Positions 1-8,561 of a stretch of 64,000 bases of DNA are shown here, piece by piece. The DNA is taken from NCBI GenBank assembly GCA_019636335.1, contig JAHBXR010000003.1, positions 124,001 through 188,000 of the forward strand, given 5' to 3'. Made by a program: the position numbers and the translations under genes. Source of the DNA: Pirellulales bacterium. Its GTDB lineage: Bacteria; Planctomycetota; Planctomycetia; Pirellulales; JAEUIK01. Under the pieces are notes generated by a model. That model ran no database searches and was not told the DNA's origin. It saw only the letters and a list, made by a program, of their open reading frames with translations. Positions within the stretch are counted from its first letter, which is position 1; each line of letters opens with the position of its first letter.

Positions 1-637
1 CTCGATCGACCACGACGCCGAGCAACTCGAGCAACGCGGCGCGCGAATGCAACTCCGCGCGACCAGGCACGTACGGCGGGCTCGCCGTGAGCATGAATCC
101 ACCGCCACCGGCGTCCCAGCCCAGCCGCTGGCGTGCGCCCGTGAGCGCGATCAGCAGGGCCATCGGCAGTTCGCCACGCACGTCGATCGCCAGGTCGAAC
201 TTGCGACGCCGCAGCTTCCAACCCCACCACAGCGTCGAGACCATCCACAGACCGGCCAGCCGGCGATGAAAACGGTTCACCCCCGACACGTGTACCTGGG
301 TTACCTCGGGCACGCCGCGAAAGACCTCGGCGCCGCGCGGTCCACAGAGAACTTCGATCGAAGCATGCGGAAACTGCCGACGCAGCGGGGCGAACATGGC
401 CGTCGTGATGACCGCATCGCCCAAGTGGTCGAGTTGCACCAGCAGCATGGAGCGAACCTGCGCGGGATCGGGGGGGGACGATTCCGCCGTGCGAGATCCC
501 AGCCGAGCGTTGCCCCCACCAAGCAAACGCATGACGATCAGTCCGAGCGTGTCGATGGCACGAAGCAGCACGTGCCAACGTCGGCGGACGTAGCGATACT
601 CGAGGGTCTGCGGGTCAAACGAGCGTTCGGTACGCAT
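1..637 (-). CDS. Glycosyltransferase family 9 (heptosyltransferase-like), C-terminus beyond window
   Basis: The gene reads leftward and leaves the window at base 1, so only about 212 residues are visible. After a basic N-terminal segment of about 60 residues comes LLVQLDHLGDAV (65-76), the N-terminal signature of GT9 heptosyltransferases, followed by a segment resembling their first Rossmann half (IEVLCGPRGAEVF, then DLAIDVRGELPMALL). GT9 enzymes transfer heptose or related sugars from nucleotide donors onto lipid-linked cores at the inner membrane. The ATG at 637 overlaps the end of the upstream GT4 gene by 23 bases, which suggests translational coupling and places it last among the visible genes of the glycan operon. 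The donor sugar cannot be deduced. Confidence 0.8.
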   Translation of the reverse strand, partial: MRTERSFDPQTLEYRYVRRRWHVLLRAIDTLGLIVMRLLGGGNARLGSRTAESSPPDPAQVRSMLLVQLDHLGDAVITTAMFAPLRRQFPHASIEVLCGPRGAEVFRGVPEVTQVHVSGVNRFHRRLAGLWMVSTLWWGWKLRRRKFDLAIDVRGELPMALLIALTGARQRLGWDAGGGGFMLTASPPYVPGRAELHSRAALLELLGVVVDR

Positions 638-1778
638 CGCGCGTCGCGGCCGCGGCCGCCCTCCAGGTGTAGCGTTCGCGCACGAGTCGCGCCAGTTGTG
701 GGTTGCGCGGCGAATCGAATGCCGCCAGCACGGCGTGGCGAATCGACTGACGATTGGCCGGCGAAGCGTAGGTGGCCAACTCGCCGAAGTATTCACGTGT
801 CGGACCGCGGTCGGTCAGCGCCAAAGGCACGCCCGACATGCCGGCTTCGAGCGCGACCAGGCCCGGCGTTTCGAACCAACTGGTCAGTGCGAGACAACGA
901 CACGCGGCATAAGCGCCGGCAAGCCGGGGATCGTCGTGGGCGAGTCGCGGCACGAACTGCACCAGGTTGCCCGCCGCGCGGCGACAGGCCTCGAAATAGC
1001 GCTCGTGTCCTGGCACGGGATCTCCCAGCACGACGATCGGCACCGCCGCGCCGCGCATCGCACGCAAGAAACCGAGTTGGTTTTTGCGGGGCTCGATACG
1101 TCCGGCATAGAGCACGAAGTCGCGCACCTGAGCCAGCTCGTGGAACGTGGCGGCATCGGCCGCGGCAAACCGGGGAGAGGCCCCGTTCGGCACGATCCGG
1201 ATACGTTCCTCGGGGACGTCGTATTGCTCGGCAAGCTGCGCGGCTTCGGCTTGCGAGTTCGGCAGCAGCAGGTCGACCGCCTCGTAGAGATCGCGCCGCC
1301 AGTGAGACAGCCATGGTAAGGCACGTCGTCCGGCGACCTTGGCACAGTTCCAGGTGCGACGCGCGAGCGACTCGCCCGAGTGCCAGCGGCTGGCCACATC
1401 GAACCAGGCGATGGTCGACAAGACGGTCGTCACGCCGCGGCGTTGGGCCTGTTCGACCGTGACGAGATGTTCCGGCAGACTGCCGAACAGGTGTAGCACG
1501 TCTCCCGCCGCGAGCTCGTCTTCCCAGGGGCGCCACAGCCGGGCCGCTACCCCGAGTTCTTGCAGCGCCTGCGCGGTGGCCGCCATTTGCGTTTCGCCCC
1601 CGCCGGGAGCAAGCATCGCGGCGGCCCCGCCCGCTAGAAAGACTCGCTGTGATCGCTTTACGAGGCCCACCTCGCCGGACATGCCCGCGCGCAAAAGTTG
1701 CGTCATCTCGCCTGCCCGGCGCCGACGACGTTGGCTGACGTCGAGCCCGCGTGGGCCGCGTCTCAGTTTGACGTTCAT
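615..1778 (-). CDS. Glycosyltransferase family 4 (GT-B)
   Basis: A 387-residue GT-B glycosyltransferase. GGGETQM (59-65) fits the N-terminal acceptor-domain loop of GT4. YAGRIEPRKNQ (224-234) is the typical start of the nucleotide-sugar-binding domain, and WFETPGLVALEAGMSGVP (301-318) contains the family E-x7-E motif (EtpglvalE). The open frame extends further upstream, but ATG 1778 is preferred because it follows a purine-rich AGGGAAG-like site and the preceding translation has no GT4 character. It lies 32 bases after the deacetylase-like gene and overlaps the GT9 start, so it is within the operon. It probably adds one sugar to the surface glycan; donor and linkage are unknown. Confidence 0.85.
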   Translation of the reverse strand: MNVKLRRGPRGLDVSQRRRRRAGEMTQLLRAGMSGEVGLVKRSQRVFLAGGAAAMLAPGGGETQMAATAQALQELGVAARLWRPWEDELAAGDVLHLFGSLPEHLVTVEQAQRRGVTTVLSTIAWFDVASRWHSGESLARRTWNCAKVAGRRALPWLSHWRRDLYEAVDLLLPNSQAEAAQLAEQYDVPEERIRIVPNGASPRFAAADAATFHELAQVRDFVLYAGRIEPRKNQLGFLRAMRGAAVPIVVLGDPVPGHERYFEACRRAAGNLVQFVPRLAHDDPRLAGAYAACRCLALTSWFETPGLVALEAGMSGVPLALTDRGPTREYFGELATYASPANRQSIRHAVLAAFDSPRNPQLARLVRERYTWRAAAAATRDAYRTLV

Positions 1779-1810
1779 CTTCCCTGCTTCCTTCACGCCG
1801 TGCCGACGTG

Positions 1811-3262
1811 TTAATCGCGGATTTGTCGCAGCCAGCGCTTCACGCGCCGCCGCAAGGTGTCGCCCCGCAGTTCCTCGACGGGGGTGACTCGTTCCCAATC
1901 GAGCAGTTCGATCAAGCGGCGCTTCAGTCCATGCGGCCGGTCGACGCGCATCACCGTGGCGCGGGGACTGCGGCGCCGACCCTCGAACGCGAGCGCGTGC
2001 GGCGAAAAATCGGTTTGCAACCCCTCGAGCGAAAAACGCGCCACGTGCGATCCGCGGCAGAACTCGGCCGCCACCCGGTGCGTGCGGGGCAATTCTTCGA
2101 ATACCACGCGCAGCCGATCGTCCTGCTCGACGACCGAGTAACGCAGCGCGTGCCGCGTGCGCCACCACTCGGCAAACTGGCGGTACGAGACGTGCCACAC
2201 GGCGCCGAGCGTGGCGACGCTATCGAAGGCCGCTTTGAGCACCTCGGGATAACGCCCCAAGCGGCCCGTCGGATGACCGTACAGAAAAATCGGTTCGCCG
2301 CTGTCATGCTTCAACCGAGCGATGCGCCGAAAATGCTCGGCGGTGGCCGCGACCCCCCGTTCGCGCACCGCGCGATCCCCCGGCGAGCGACGCTCGGCCG
2401 CTTCGACAAACAAGCCAAGACAGATCGGGTGAATGGGGATCTCGAGCACCCGGCTTCCCGACGGCCAGAAGGGGAGATCATCGTAAGCGAGCGCGAAATC
2501 CGAACTGTGTGTCACGCCGAGCGATTCGAGCACGGCCAGCAGGCCTCGATTGAAGCGGCCGTGCGGGGCGGCGAAGCCACAAGGGTGAATGCCGTGCCGC
2601 TCGAGCGCCTCGATGCCGCGAGCGATGTTCGTGCGGTTCTCTTCGGCATCGCGGAACGTGTGATGCCGGTAGCCATGCGAACCGACGTCCATGCCGCGCA
2701 GTCGTGCCAGTGCCTGGGGTTGCTCGACAAAATCGGCAGCGCAGACGAAATGCGTGGTGGCAGCCTCGTGCCCGCGTATCGCGTCGAGGGTGGCGTCGTA
2801 ATCGTCGGCCACGTAATCGTCGTGATCGAGGCGGAAGTTGAAGGCCGTACGATAGGGGAAGGGGTAGGGGCTCGTGCGGAGCCAGACGCCACCTTCCGCC
2901 TGGAGACGCGCGGCCAGGGCCGCCATGAGTCGGCGACGGACGGTCCCCTTGTCGACGCGCGACACCTCTTCGCTCAGATCGAACCCTTCGACCCACCAGC
3001 CGGCACGCGCCGCTCGCTCATCGGCCAGCGCAACGAAGGGATCCTCGGCTTGCGTCGCGCGGAACTCGTTTATATCGAGAGCGATCTGCCCGGGCAGCAA
3101 TGAATTGAGCCGTCCCTGCTTCGAGTCCCAGAGCACGAAACGTCCGCCGCGTGGCGCGCTGGCGCGCTCGACGGTAGCCACCCCTTCTTGCGCGAGCGCG
3201 ATTCGCAACGACTCGGGCGTGCGGTCGAGGACCAACGGCAGCAATGGCAAGGTGTTCGGCAT
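1811..3262 (-). CDS. Polysaccharide deacetylase-like protein (NodB-fold)
   Basis: A 483-residue protein whose central part (about 140-330) resembles carbohydrate esterase family 4/NodB. FRLDHDDY (143-150) supplies the aspartate motif, and SHGYRHHTF (195-203) carries an H-x3-H metal-binding pair. FAAPHGRFN (230-238) resembles the third NodB motif. The 130-residue N-terminal extension and roughly 150-residue C-terminal extension are not recognised. No signal peptide is evident, so it may act on a cytoplasmic lipid-linked precursor. The start ATG overlaps the preceding stop as TGATG, a strong sign of coupling. Its likely role is N-deacetylation of an acetamido sugar during glycan assembly; this rests on fold motifs and context only. 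Confidence 0.7.
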   Translation of the reverse strand: MPNTLPLLPLVLDRTPESLRIALAQEGVATVERASAPRGGRFVLWDSKQGRLNSLLPGQIALDINEFRATQAEDPFVALADERAARAGWWVEGFDLSEEVSRVDKGTVRRRLMAALAARLQAEGGVWLRTSPYPFPYRTAFNFRLDHDDYVADDYDATLDAIRGHEAATTHFVCAADFVEQPQALARLRGMDVGSHGYRHHTFRDAEENRTNIARGIEALERHGIHPCGFAAPHGRFNRGLLAVLESLGVTHSSDFALAYDDLPFWPSGSRVLEIPIHPICLGLFVEAAERRSPGDRAVRERGVAATAEHFRRIARLKHDSGEPIFLYGHPTGRLGRYPEVLKAAFDSVATLGAVWHVSYRQFAEWWRTRHALRYSVVEQDDRLRVVFEELPRTHRVAAEFCRGSHVARFSLEGLQTDFSPHALAFEGRRRSPRATVMRVDRPHGLKRRLIELLDWERVTPVEELRGDTLRRRVKRWLRQIRD

Positions 3263-4113
3263 CAGGCCCTCGCACTTAATAGGGCCGATGGAGTAGCAGT
3301 CTTGTCGACGCGCACCGTTGCGCTCGATGCGGCATCCGGCGGAGGCGTCGCACAGGGGGACAAATGCCATAGACGACGGTGCCGCGCCGCCAGCACATAA
3401 GCCGACAAGCCACTCAGCGCGCAGAAGGCCCAACCTTCGGGGCCATCGAGCCAGCCATGCTTCCACACCAGGCGTCGAAACAGTTCGACGAGCGGCGCCG
3501 AGTAGAGCTCGTGGCGGCGCGGCCTGCGGGCGTGCTCGACGCGGGCCGCGGCTTCGAGCGCCGTGTAGCGATTCATCTTCGCCAGGAACGATGGCAGATC
3601 GGGCAGCGTATCGTGTTCGAGTCCCGCGCGGAGTCTCCCGACGCGCCCGCTGACGCGAAGAACTTCGTGAACGTCTCCCTGCCAGATGGCGGCGTCGCGA
3701 CGGAACAACCGGATGGGCAGGTCATTCTGTGTCCCGCTATAGCGGAAACGGCGACCAAAGATCGTGCTGCGGATCGGTACGCGGAACGCGCTGGCCCGTT
3801 GCTCGGCAAGGACTTGTCGGGTCTCGCGCAGCATGGCAGGCGTTGGTCGCTCGTCGGCATCGAGCGACAGGCACCAGTCGCTTTGTACCTGCGCCAGCGC
3901 GAAATTGCGCTGGGCCGCGAAATTGTCGAAAGGTCGTTCGAAAAGACGCACCTTGCTCGACCGGGCGATATCGGTAGATCGATCGCTCGACCCGCCGTCC
4001 ACGACGACCACCTCGTCGAAGGCGTGCCAGTAGCGCGCGGCAAGCTCGCGCAGGTTCGCCTCTTCGTCGCGCACGATCATCACGGCGGCGAGTGTTGCCC
4101 TAGCCACGGACAT
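3262..4113 (-). CDS. Glycosyltransferase family 2 (WaaE/KdtX-like)
   Basis: A 283-residue cytoplasmic GT2 enzyme. The N-terminus AAVMIVRDEEANL is typical of the WaaE-like branch. VDGGSSDRS (38-46) binds the nucleotide and LSLDADERP (82-90) is the DxD-type metal-binding segment. WaaE-like enzymes add glucose or other hexoses to lipopolysaccharide inner cores, but the substrate here is not determined. The open frame extends 37 codons upstream, yet ATG 4113 is chosen because family homology begins right after it. It overlaps the upstream CDP-alcohol phosphotransferase gene by 14 bases and ends with TGATG coupling to the deacetylase-like gene. Confidence 0.85.
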   Translation of the reverse strand: MSVARATLAAVMIVRDEEANLRELAARYWHAFDEVVVVDGGSSDRSTDIARSSKVRLFERPFDNFAAQRNFALAQVQSDWCLSLDADERPTPAMLRETRQVLAEQRASAFRVPIRSTIFGRRFRYSGTQNDLPIRLFRRDAAIWQGDVHEVLRVSGRVGRLRAGLEHDTLPDLPSFLAKMNRYTALEAAARVEHARRPRRHELYSAPLVELFRRLVWKHGWLDGPEGWAFCALSGLSAYVLAARHRRLWHLSPCATPPPDAASSATVRVDKTATPSALLSARA

Positions 4114-4798
4114 CCTCCCGCGACCCGAGGAGTCGCCTGGCGACCAGGGCATACCGCGCGATCCAGCGCAAGTTGTAATAGACGGCCACCACCAACAATT
4201 CGGTCGAAAGCCAACCAGTGGCAAGCGCCGCGATCAGGAGATGAACGCGCACGTCGGCGTTCGCCGGCGCGTGGTAGAGCGTCTTCAACAGCGAGCGTGC
4301 GTGGTTTGCCGGCGGAGAAGGATGCTCTTCCGTTGCCGCTGGCGGCTCCACGCTCAGTCCATACATGAAGAGGTACTTTCCGCTCAGGAAGGCCCCCAGT
4401 AGCGCAAAGCCATGCGTCGTGCCGAGCTGCTGCGTCACGACGAACGCCATCGCCACGTGCCAGGCGACGTCGAGTAGTTCGTCGACATTGGCATCGAGCC
4501 ACGCTCCGAAGGCGCTCGCCGTGCGTTGTCGACGAGCGAGTTGGCCGTCCGTGCGATCGCAGAGCCAGGCGGCCAGCACGAGCGCCGCGGCGACGATCGT
4601 CGGTGTTCGTTCCGTCGCCACTAGCAGCGCGGCGGTCAGACCAAGACAAAGCCCCAGGCAAGTCACGTGCCAGGGACGAACGCGCGTCACGGCGAGCGCC
4701 TCGGCCAGCGCCCCAGCCAGCGGACGCAGGTACCAGCGCGCCAGTGGGTAATTCGCGGCGCGGGCATCGGGGAGAGCTTCTTGCGCGACGACGTTCAT
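4100..4798 (-). CDS. CDP-alcohol phosphatidyltransferase family protein (complete active site)
   Basis: A 232-residue integral membrane protein of the CDP-alcohol phosphotransferase superfamily, which moves a phospho-alcohol or phosphatidyl group from a CDP donor to a hydroxyl acceptor. The whole signature DxxDGxxAR-x8-G-x3-D-x3-D is present: D81, D84, G85, A88, R89, G98, D102 and D106. About six hydrophobic segments flank it. The gene sits between two GT2 genes (4-base ATGA overlap upstream, 14-base overlap downstream), so it likely decorates the glycan or its lipid carrier with a phosphodiester group rather than making bulk phospholipid. Donor and acceptor are unknown. A paralogue with an altered motif lies at 6052-6996. 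Confidence 0.85.
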   Translation of the reverse strand: MNVVAQEALPDARAANYPLARWYLRPLAGALAEALAVTRVRPWHVTCLGLCLGLTAALLVATERTPTIVAAALVLAAWLCDRTDGQLARRQRTASAFGAWLDANVDELLDVAWHVAMAFVVTQQLGTTHGFALLGAFLSGKYLFMYGLSVEPPAATEEHPSPPANHARSLLKTLYHAPANADVRVHLLIAALATGWLSTELLVVAVYYNLRWIARYALVARRLLGSREDVRG

Positions 4799-5832
4799 GC
4801 GGTGGCCCTTTCCAAAGGGACAGGAACCAGCGCAGGGGGGCGACGTTCGACCGCCACCCGATCGATCGATCGGGGGTGGTATCGACGAAAGAATGCTCGC
4901 TCGCGGGCAAGATCGACGTGCGGCAGAGAATCTTCAGCGAAACGCGAGCTCCAGATTTCACGAGCTTCGCGCCAAGCTCGCCACGTGGCGAAGCGAAGCT
5001 CGCGCGGCGCGCGGGGAGCACGCCAGGCATCGCGCAAGAGCCGCGCGGCAAGTCCCACGACCTGTCGCGCTCGGTGTTCGGGGGCCCGCAGGTTCTTCCA
5101 TTGGAACAGTAGCGTGTTGCGCAGCGCGAGCCGATCGCATCCTTGCGAGCCATAAACCGACGAGAACGTGGCGGCCCCCAGGTGATACATCACGGAATCG
5201 GGCACGTAACGAGCCTCGTACCCGGCCTGGAATCCGCGGTAGGCAAAATCGAGATCCTCGAGTCGCCCGGGCAGATAGAGGGGATCGAAGCCGCCCAGCT
5301 CGAGGAACTTTTGTCGATCGACCGCCAGCGCCGCGCCGGCCGAGGCCGTGACACCGGGGCGTCGATAGGTGCGTTCGTGCCCTTCATAAAGGGACGTGGC
5401 CTCGACGAGACCGAATCGCCATCGCACGGCCGTTTTTTGACCGTCGTATGTTTTTCCATCGAAACGCCAACAGAGTGGCGCCGTCATGAAACAAGTGTCT
5501 CGACGGCGTCCCCTGCGCAGCAGCGGCGCCACGAGCGGATCGAGGGCATCTTCGCGCAGACGCAGGTCGTTGTTGAGCAGGAGGACGATGTCGCTGTTGG
5601 ACTCGGCGACGACGGGATTAAAGGAGACGAGCCCCAGGTTCGGCTGACACGAAACGGTCACCGTCGGAAACGACTGTTGCAGCAAAGCGAGCGAGTCGTC
5701 GCTCGAGCTGTTGTCGATCACCGTGACGTCGCAGGCATGGCGCGAAGTGCGCGCAGCCCTCACCACCGAAGGAAGACACTCGGCCAACAGGTCGCGGCCG
5801 TTGTAGTTCAGTACGAGCAAATGAACGCGCAT
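4795..5832 (-). CDS. Glycosyltransferase family 2 (rhamnosyltransferase-like)
   Basis: A 345-residue GT2 enzyme of the WbbL/rhamnosyltransferase type. It opens with LLVLNYNGRDLL, followed by VIDNSSSDDS (38-47) and LLLNNDL (84-90), the segment holding the metal-binding aspartate. A later GRLEDLDFAYRG matches the ED-x-D catalytic-base motif of inverting GT2 enzymes. ATG 5832 is chosen because the recognisable domain begins there, although the frame is open further upstream. It is the first gene of the second glycan operon; a promoter with a palindrome in its spacer lies 120 bases upstream. The sugar it transfers cannot be read from sequence. Confidence 0.85.
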   Translation of the reverse strand: MRVHLLVLNYNGRDLLAECLPSVVRAARTSRHACDVTVIDNSSSDDSLALLQQSFPTVTVSCQPNLGLVSFNPVVAESNSDIVLLLNNDLRLREDALDPLVAPLLRRGRRRDTCFMTAPLCWRFDGKTYDGQKTAVRWRFGLVEATSLYEGHERTYRRPGVTASAGAALAVDRQKFLELGGFDPLYLPGRLEDLDFAYRGFQAGYEARYVPDSVMYHLGAATFSSVYGSQGCDRLALRNTLLFQWKNLRAPEHRARQVVGLAARLLRDAWRAPRAPRELRFATWRAWREAREIWSSRFAEDSLPHVDLARERAFFRRYHPRSIDRVAVERRPPALVPVPLERATA

Positions 5833-5951
5833 CGTGCGCCTATGACGATGGTTGCGTGACATCCGTGCAACGCAGCCCCCACGCTCGATCCGGCGCCAGC
5901 ATTGCTGGCATTTCGCCTGGGGCGAGACCATTCCATACCGGTGGGCGGCAC

Positions 5952-5981
5952 ACGATAGATGCAGACTGCATCCAGGGTCAA
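5952..5981 (-). promoter_or_regulatory. Predicted promoter with palindromic spacer, second glycan operon
   Basis: On the minus strand a -35-like TTGACC (5976-5981) and a -10-like TATCGT (5952-5957) are separated by 18 bases. The spacer contains the perfect 6-3-6 inverted repeat GATGCA-gtc-TGCATC (5958-5972), positioned where a repressor or MerR-type activator would act. The first gene starts at 5832. The rest of 5833-6051 shows no gene. Confidence 0.45.
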
Positions 5982-6051
5982 GACGACCAACGCTCTGGTC
6001 AAACCCGCAGACGCGCAAACCCGCCGTCTATATGGTGTGGGATGAGGCGAA

Positions 6052-6996
6052 CTAGGACCTTTGCGGACTGCCCGATCGAGGCGGCTCGACCCCTGAAGCG
6101 AGCGGTGGCTGGACTGGCTCGACCATCCACCACCCGTGCCGATAGGTCAGGGAATGGCCAGGTTCGATCCGAAACCAGGCCGCGAACTCTCGTTCGGCAT
6201 CGTCCCGATGGGTCATGCTCCAGAGTACCCGGGCGGCCACGGCGGTGGCTGCCATTGTTGCTAGCGCCACATAAAGGCGCACTCCCCAGAAATCGCCACG
6301 ACCCGTTCGCCAGACGGCGAGGGCCAAGAGGGTGAGGGTATTCATCACCACGTGACCTTCGATCGACTTGCGCGCCAGCCAGCCGACGAACTGTCGTAGC
6401 GACCGCGGCACAGGCGGCGCCGGGGCTGGTCGACCACCGCCGCCGCCGAGCGTCGTCAGTCGACCATCGACCCGTTTGAGGCGTTGGAACATGGCCTTGT
6501 AGCGGACGTCGTTGGCCAGCCCCGCCAGGCACGTGGCGGTGCCCCATGCCAACCCGGCCAATGCCCACAGGGGATTCAGCGTGGCAACGAACAATCCCGC
6601 GCCGACGCCGCAAGGAACGACGAGCGCCAGACAGTGGTGCATGAGATAGTCGAGTGCCACGCCGTCGAGCGATTCGGTGCGATGCCAGCGCGCCAGTTGT
6701 CCATCGACATGGTCGAGCAGGTACCAGGCCTGCAGCAGCAACCCTCCCGTCACCCAGCCGAATGGCGAGCCGCAGGCAAAGGCTATCGCTGCCGCGAGTC
6801 CGCAGCCCCACGCCGCCAGGGTTGCCGCGTGCGCGGTGATTCCCCACGGCGCGACGATCCACGTTACCCGCAGCGCCAGCGGGCGAGCGACATGGCGCGC
6901 CATCCAGTTGCCGAGCCGCTTATGCTCGAGCTTCTGACAGGTGCGGTCGAGCTCGGAAAGCGTCGGGCGAGCGTTTTTTACCGGTAATTCGTTCAT
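6052..6996 (-). CDS. CDP-alcohol phosphatidyltransferase family protein with variant active site
   Basis: A 314-residue multi-pass membrane protein. Residues 95-120 match the superfamily signature (D95, D98, G99, A102, R103, G112, D116), but the last aspartate of the consensus, proposed as the catalytic base in solved family structures, is His120. A poly-Gly/Pro linker (about residues 205-222) and a C-terminal extension are not found in the paralogue at 4100-4798. The start at 6996 overlaps the flippase stop as ATGA, and this is the last gene of the first operon. It could be an enzyme with altered chemistry, a non-catalytic partner, or a decayed copy. The frame is intact, which argues against simple decay. 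Confidence 0.75.
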   Translation of the reverse strand: MNELPVKNARPTLSELDRTCQKLEHKRLGNWMARHVARPLALRVTWIVAPWGITAHAATLAAWGCGLAAAIAFACGSPFGWVTGGLLLQAWYLLDHVDGQLARWHRTESLDGVALDYLMHHCLALVVPCGVGAGLFVATLNPLWALAGLAWGTATCLAGLANDVRYKAMFQRLKRVDGRLTTLGGGGGRPAPAPPVPRSLRQFVGWLARKSIEGHVVMNTLTLLALAVWRTGRGDFWGVRLYVALATMAATAVAARVLWSMTHRDDAEREFAAWFRIEPGHSLTYRHGWWMVEPVQPPLASGVEPPRSGSPQRS

Positions 6997-8561
6997 GCGG
7001 CACCTCGCGCCAACGTGCGCCATCCGCCGGCATGCCAGCCGATCCATGTGGTAGTTGCCCAAATGGCGATCACGGCGACCGACTTGAGGGCCGCATGCAG
7101 CAGATTGGGGACCGCGCTTCGATCGAATAACTCGCAGGTCATTGCCAGACCGAGCGTGGGGGCCAGCGTCAGGCTGACGCCCAGGAGAAAACGTTGCCGC
7201 TCGCGCGACGAGAGATCTTCCCACAGGGCCACGAACGCCGTCAGCAGAAAATGCAACACAAAGCCGGCCGAAGTGGCCACCGCCACACCCGTCAGGCCAT
7301 ACCCGGCACGCAGCGCCACGTGATTACCGAAGGCCGTGGCGAGCAAGGCCAGGATCAGTGGCCACAAGGCACGACGCTGGCGATCGACGGCGATCAGACA
7401 CTGACTGGCCGGAAGCGCGAGCACCGAAATCGCGGTGCCGGGAACGAGCCACACGAGGGGCATGAGTCCCGAGCGGTAGTCGGGCAGCATGGAGGAAAGG
7501 AGCGGTGCCCCCGCGACGATCGCCAGGCCACCGAGCAGGGCCGTGAGCGCTGCCAGTGGCTCGCTCGCCCGGGCGGCCAATCGCGCGACGTCGCGCGGCG
7601 AGCTCGTGCGGCCGAACAACTCGCCGTAGCGCGGCGCCATGACGATCGAAAGCATGTTCGCCAGTCCGTAGAGCTGCCCCGTCACGAGCAGCGCCACCGA
7701 GTAGCAGCCAAGCTGGTACTCGCGGTCGGGCAGGTAGGCCAGGATCATCAGGCGATCGAGCGAACGAAAGAGCGTGCCGAGCACGCCGAACATCAAGATC
7801 GGCGCGCCGATCGCCACGAGTCGTTTGCTCTCGGCCGCGTCCCAAATCCAGCGCAACCGTGCCGGTTCGACCGCGTGCAAGAATCCCGCGGAGGCGGCCA
7901 GCACGACGAGCGTGCCGGCGTACATGCCGGGCAGCCCCCACCAATGCACGAAGAGGGCACAGGCGGCCAGCGTGAGCACCGCTTCGAGCAGCGACAGCGC
8001 GGCCGTCGCCGAGAAGGCCTGGCGTGCCCGCAAGATGGTGACGAGGAAGGTGACATGACGTTGTCCGATTGCGAGCGCTGCCACCGCCATCAGGCCCAGG
8101 CTCCAGACATTGCTCCCAACGTCGAGCGGATGGCCCGCGACGACGCAGGCGGCGGCGACGAGCAAGAGGGCATACAGCACGCTGGCCATCGTGTTGAATG
8201 TGAAGGCAATGGAGAGGCCGCGTTCGGCGGCCTGCGCATCGCCCCGGCCAAGGGCGATCGACAATTCGCGCGTGGCCCCCTTGCTGATGCCAAGATTCGC
8301 GTAATTGGCATAGCTCAGAAAGAGCTTGAGCCCCTGCCAGACGCCCATTTGCGCGGGATCGAGCAACATACGCAAGACGAGCGCCGTAACGACGCCAAGA
8401 CCCTGGCAGACGATGGTCGCTCCGCTGGCGACGACGGAATCGCGCACCAGACGCCGCCAGCCAGTCACGGGACGTGGGGCCACGGCGACCGATGCGCTCG
8501 AAAGCGGGGGCGCGTCGGCGCGTGCGGCAACGGAAGGCGAGGGGGCTAGCTCAGTGGCCAT
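6993..8561 (-). CDS. Polysaccharide/lipid-linked oligosaccharide flippase (Wzx/MVF-type)
   Basis: A 522-residue, very hydrophobic protein with about 12-14 predicted membrane segments after a 35-residue Ala/Pro-rich cytoplasmic N-terminus. The opening RDSVVASGATIVCQGLG and the pairwise arrangement of helices resemble the MOP superfamily of Wzx/RfbX flippases, which turn undecaprenyl-linked oligosaccharides across the inner membrane. It overlaps the upstream GT-B-like gene by 16 bases and the downstream phosphotransferase gene by 4, consistent with one transcript. It is the only flippase candidate among the visible glycan genes. Its substrate would be the repeat unit built by the surrounding glycosyltransferases. 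Confidence 0.85.
   Translation of the reverse strand: MATELAPSPSVAARADAPPLSSASVAVAPRPVTGWRRLVRDSVVASGATIVCQGLGVVTALVLRMLLDPAQMGVWQGLKLFLSYANYANLGISKGATRELSIALGRGDAQAAERGLSIAFTFNTMASVLYALLLVAAACVVAGHPLDVGSNVWSLGLMAVAALAIGQRHVTFLVTILRARQAFSATAALSLLEAVLTLAACALFVHWWGLPGMYAGTLVVLAASAGFLHAVEPARLRWIWDAAESKRLVAIGAPILMFGVLGTLFRSLDRLMILAYLPDREYQLGCYSVALLVTGQLYGLANMLSIVMAPRYGELFGRTSSPRDVARLAARASEPLAALTALLGGLAIVAGAPLLSSMLPDYRSGLMPLVWLVPGTAISVLALPASQCLIAVDRQRRALWPLILALLATAFGNHVALRAGYGLTGVAVATSAGFVLHFLLTAFVALWEDLSSRERQRFLLGVSLTLAPTLGLAMTCELFDRSAVPNLLHAALKSVAVIAIWATTTWIGWHAGGWRTLARGAA

Noticed and set aside
47..1462. Plus-strand open frame of 471 codons
   Set aside because: Antisense to the GT9 and GT4 genes; Arg/Pro-rich translation with no family features, typical of shadow frames in GC-rich DNA.
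7194..8549. Plus-strand open frame of 451 codons
   Set aside because: Antisense to the flippase; His/Gln/Arg-rich low-complexity translation without motifs.
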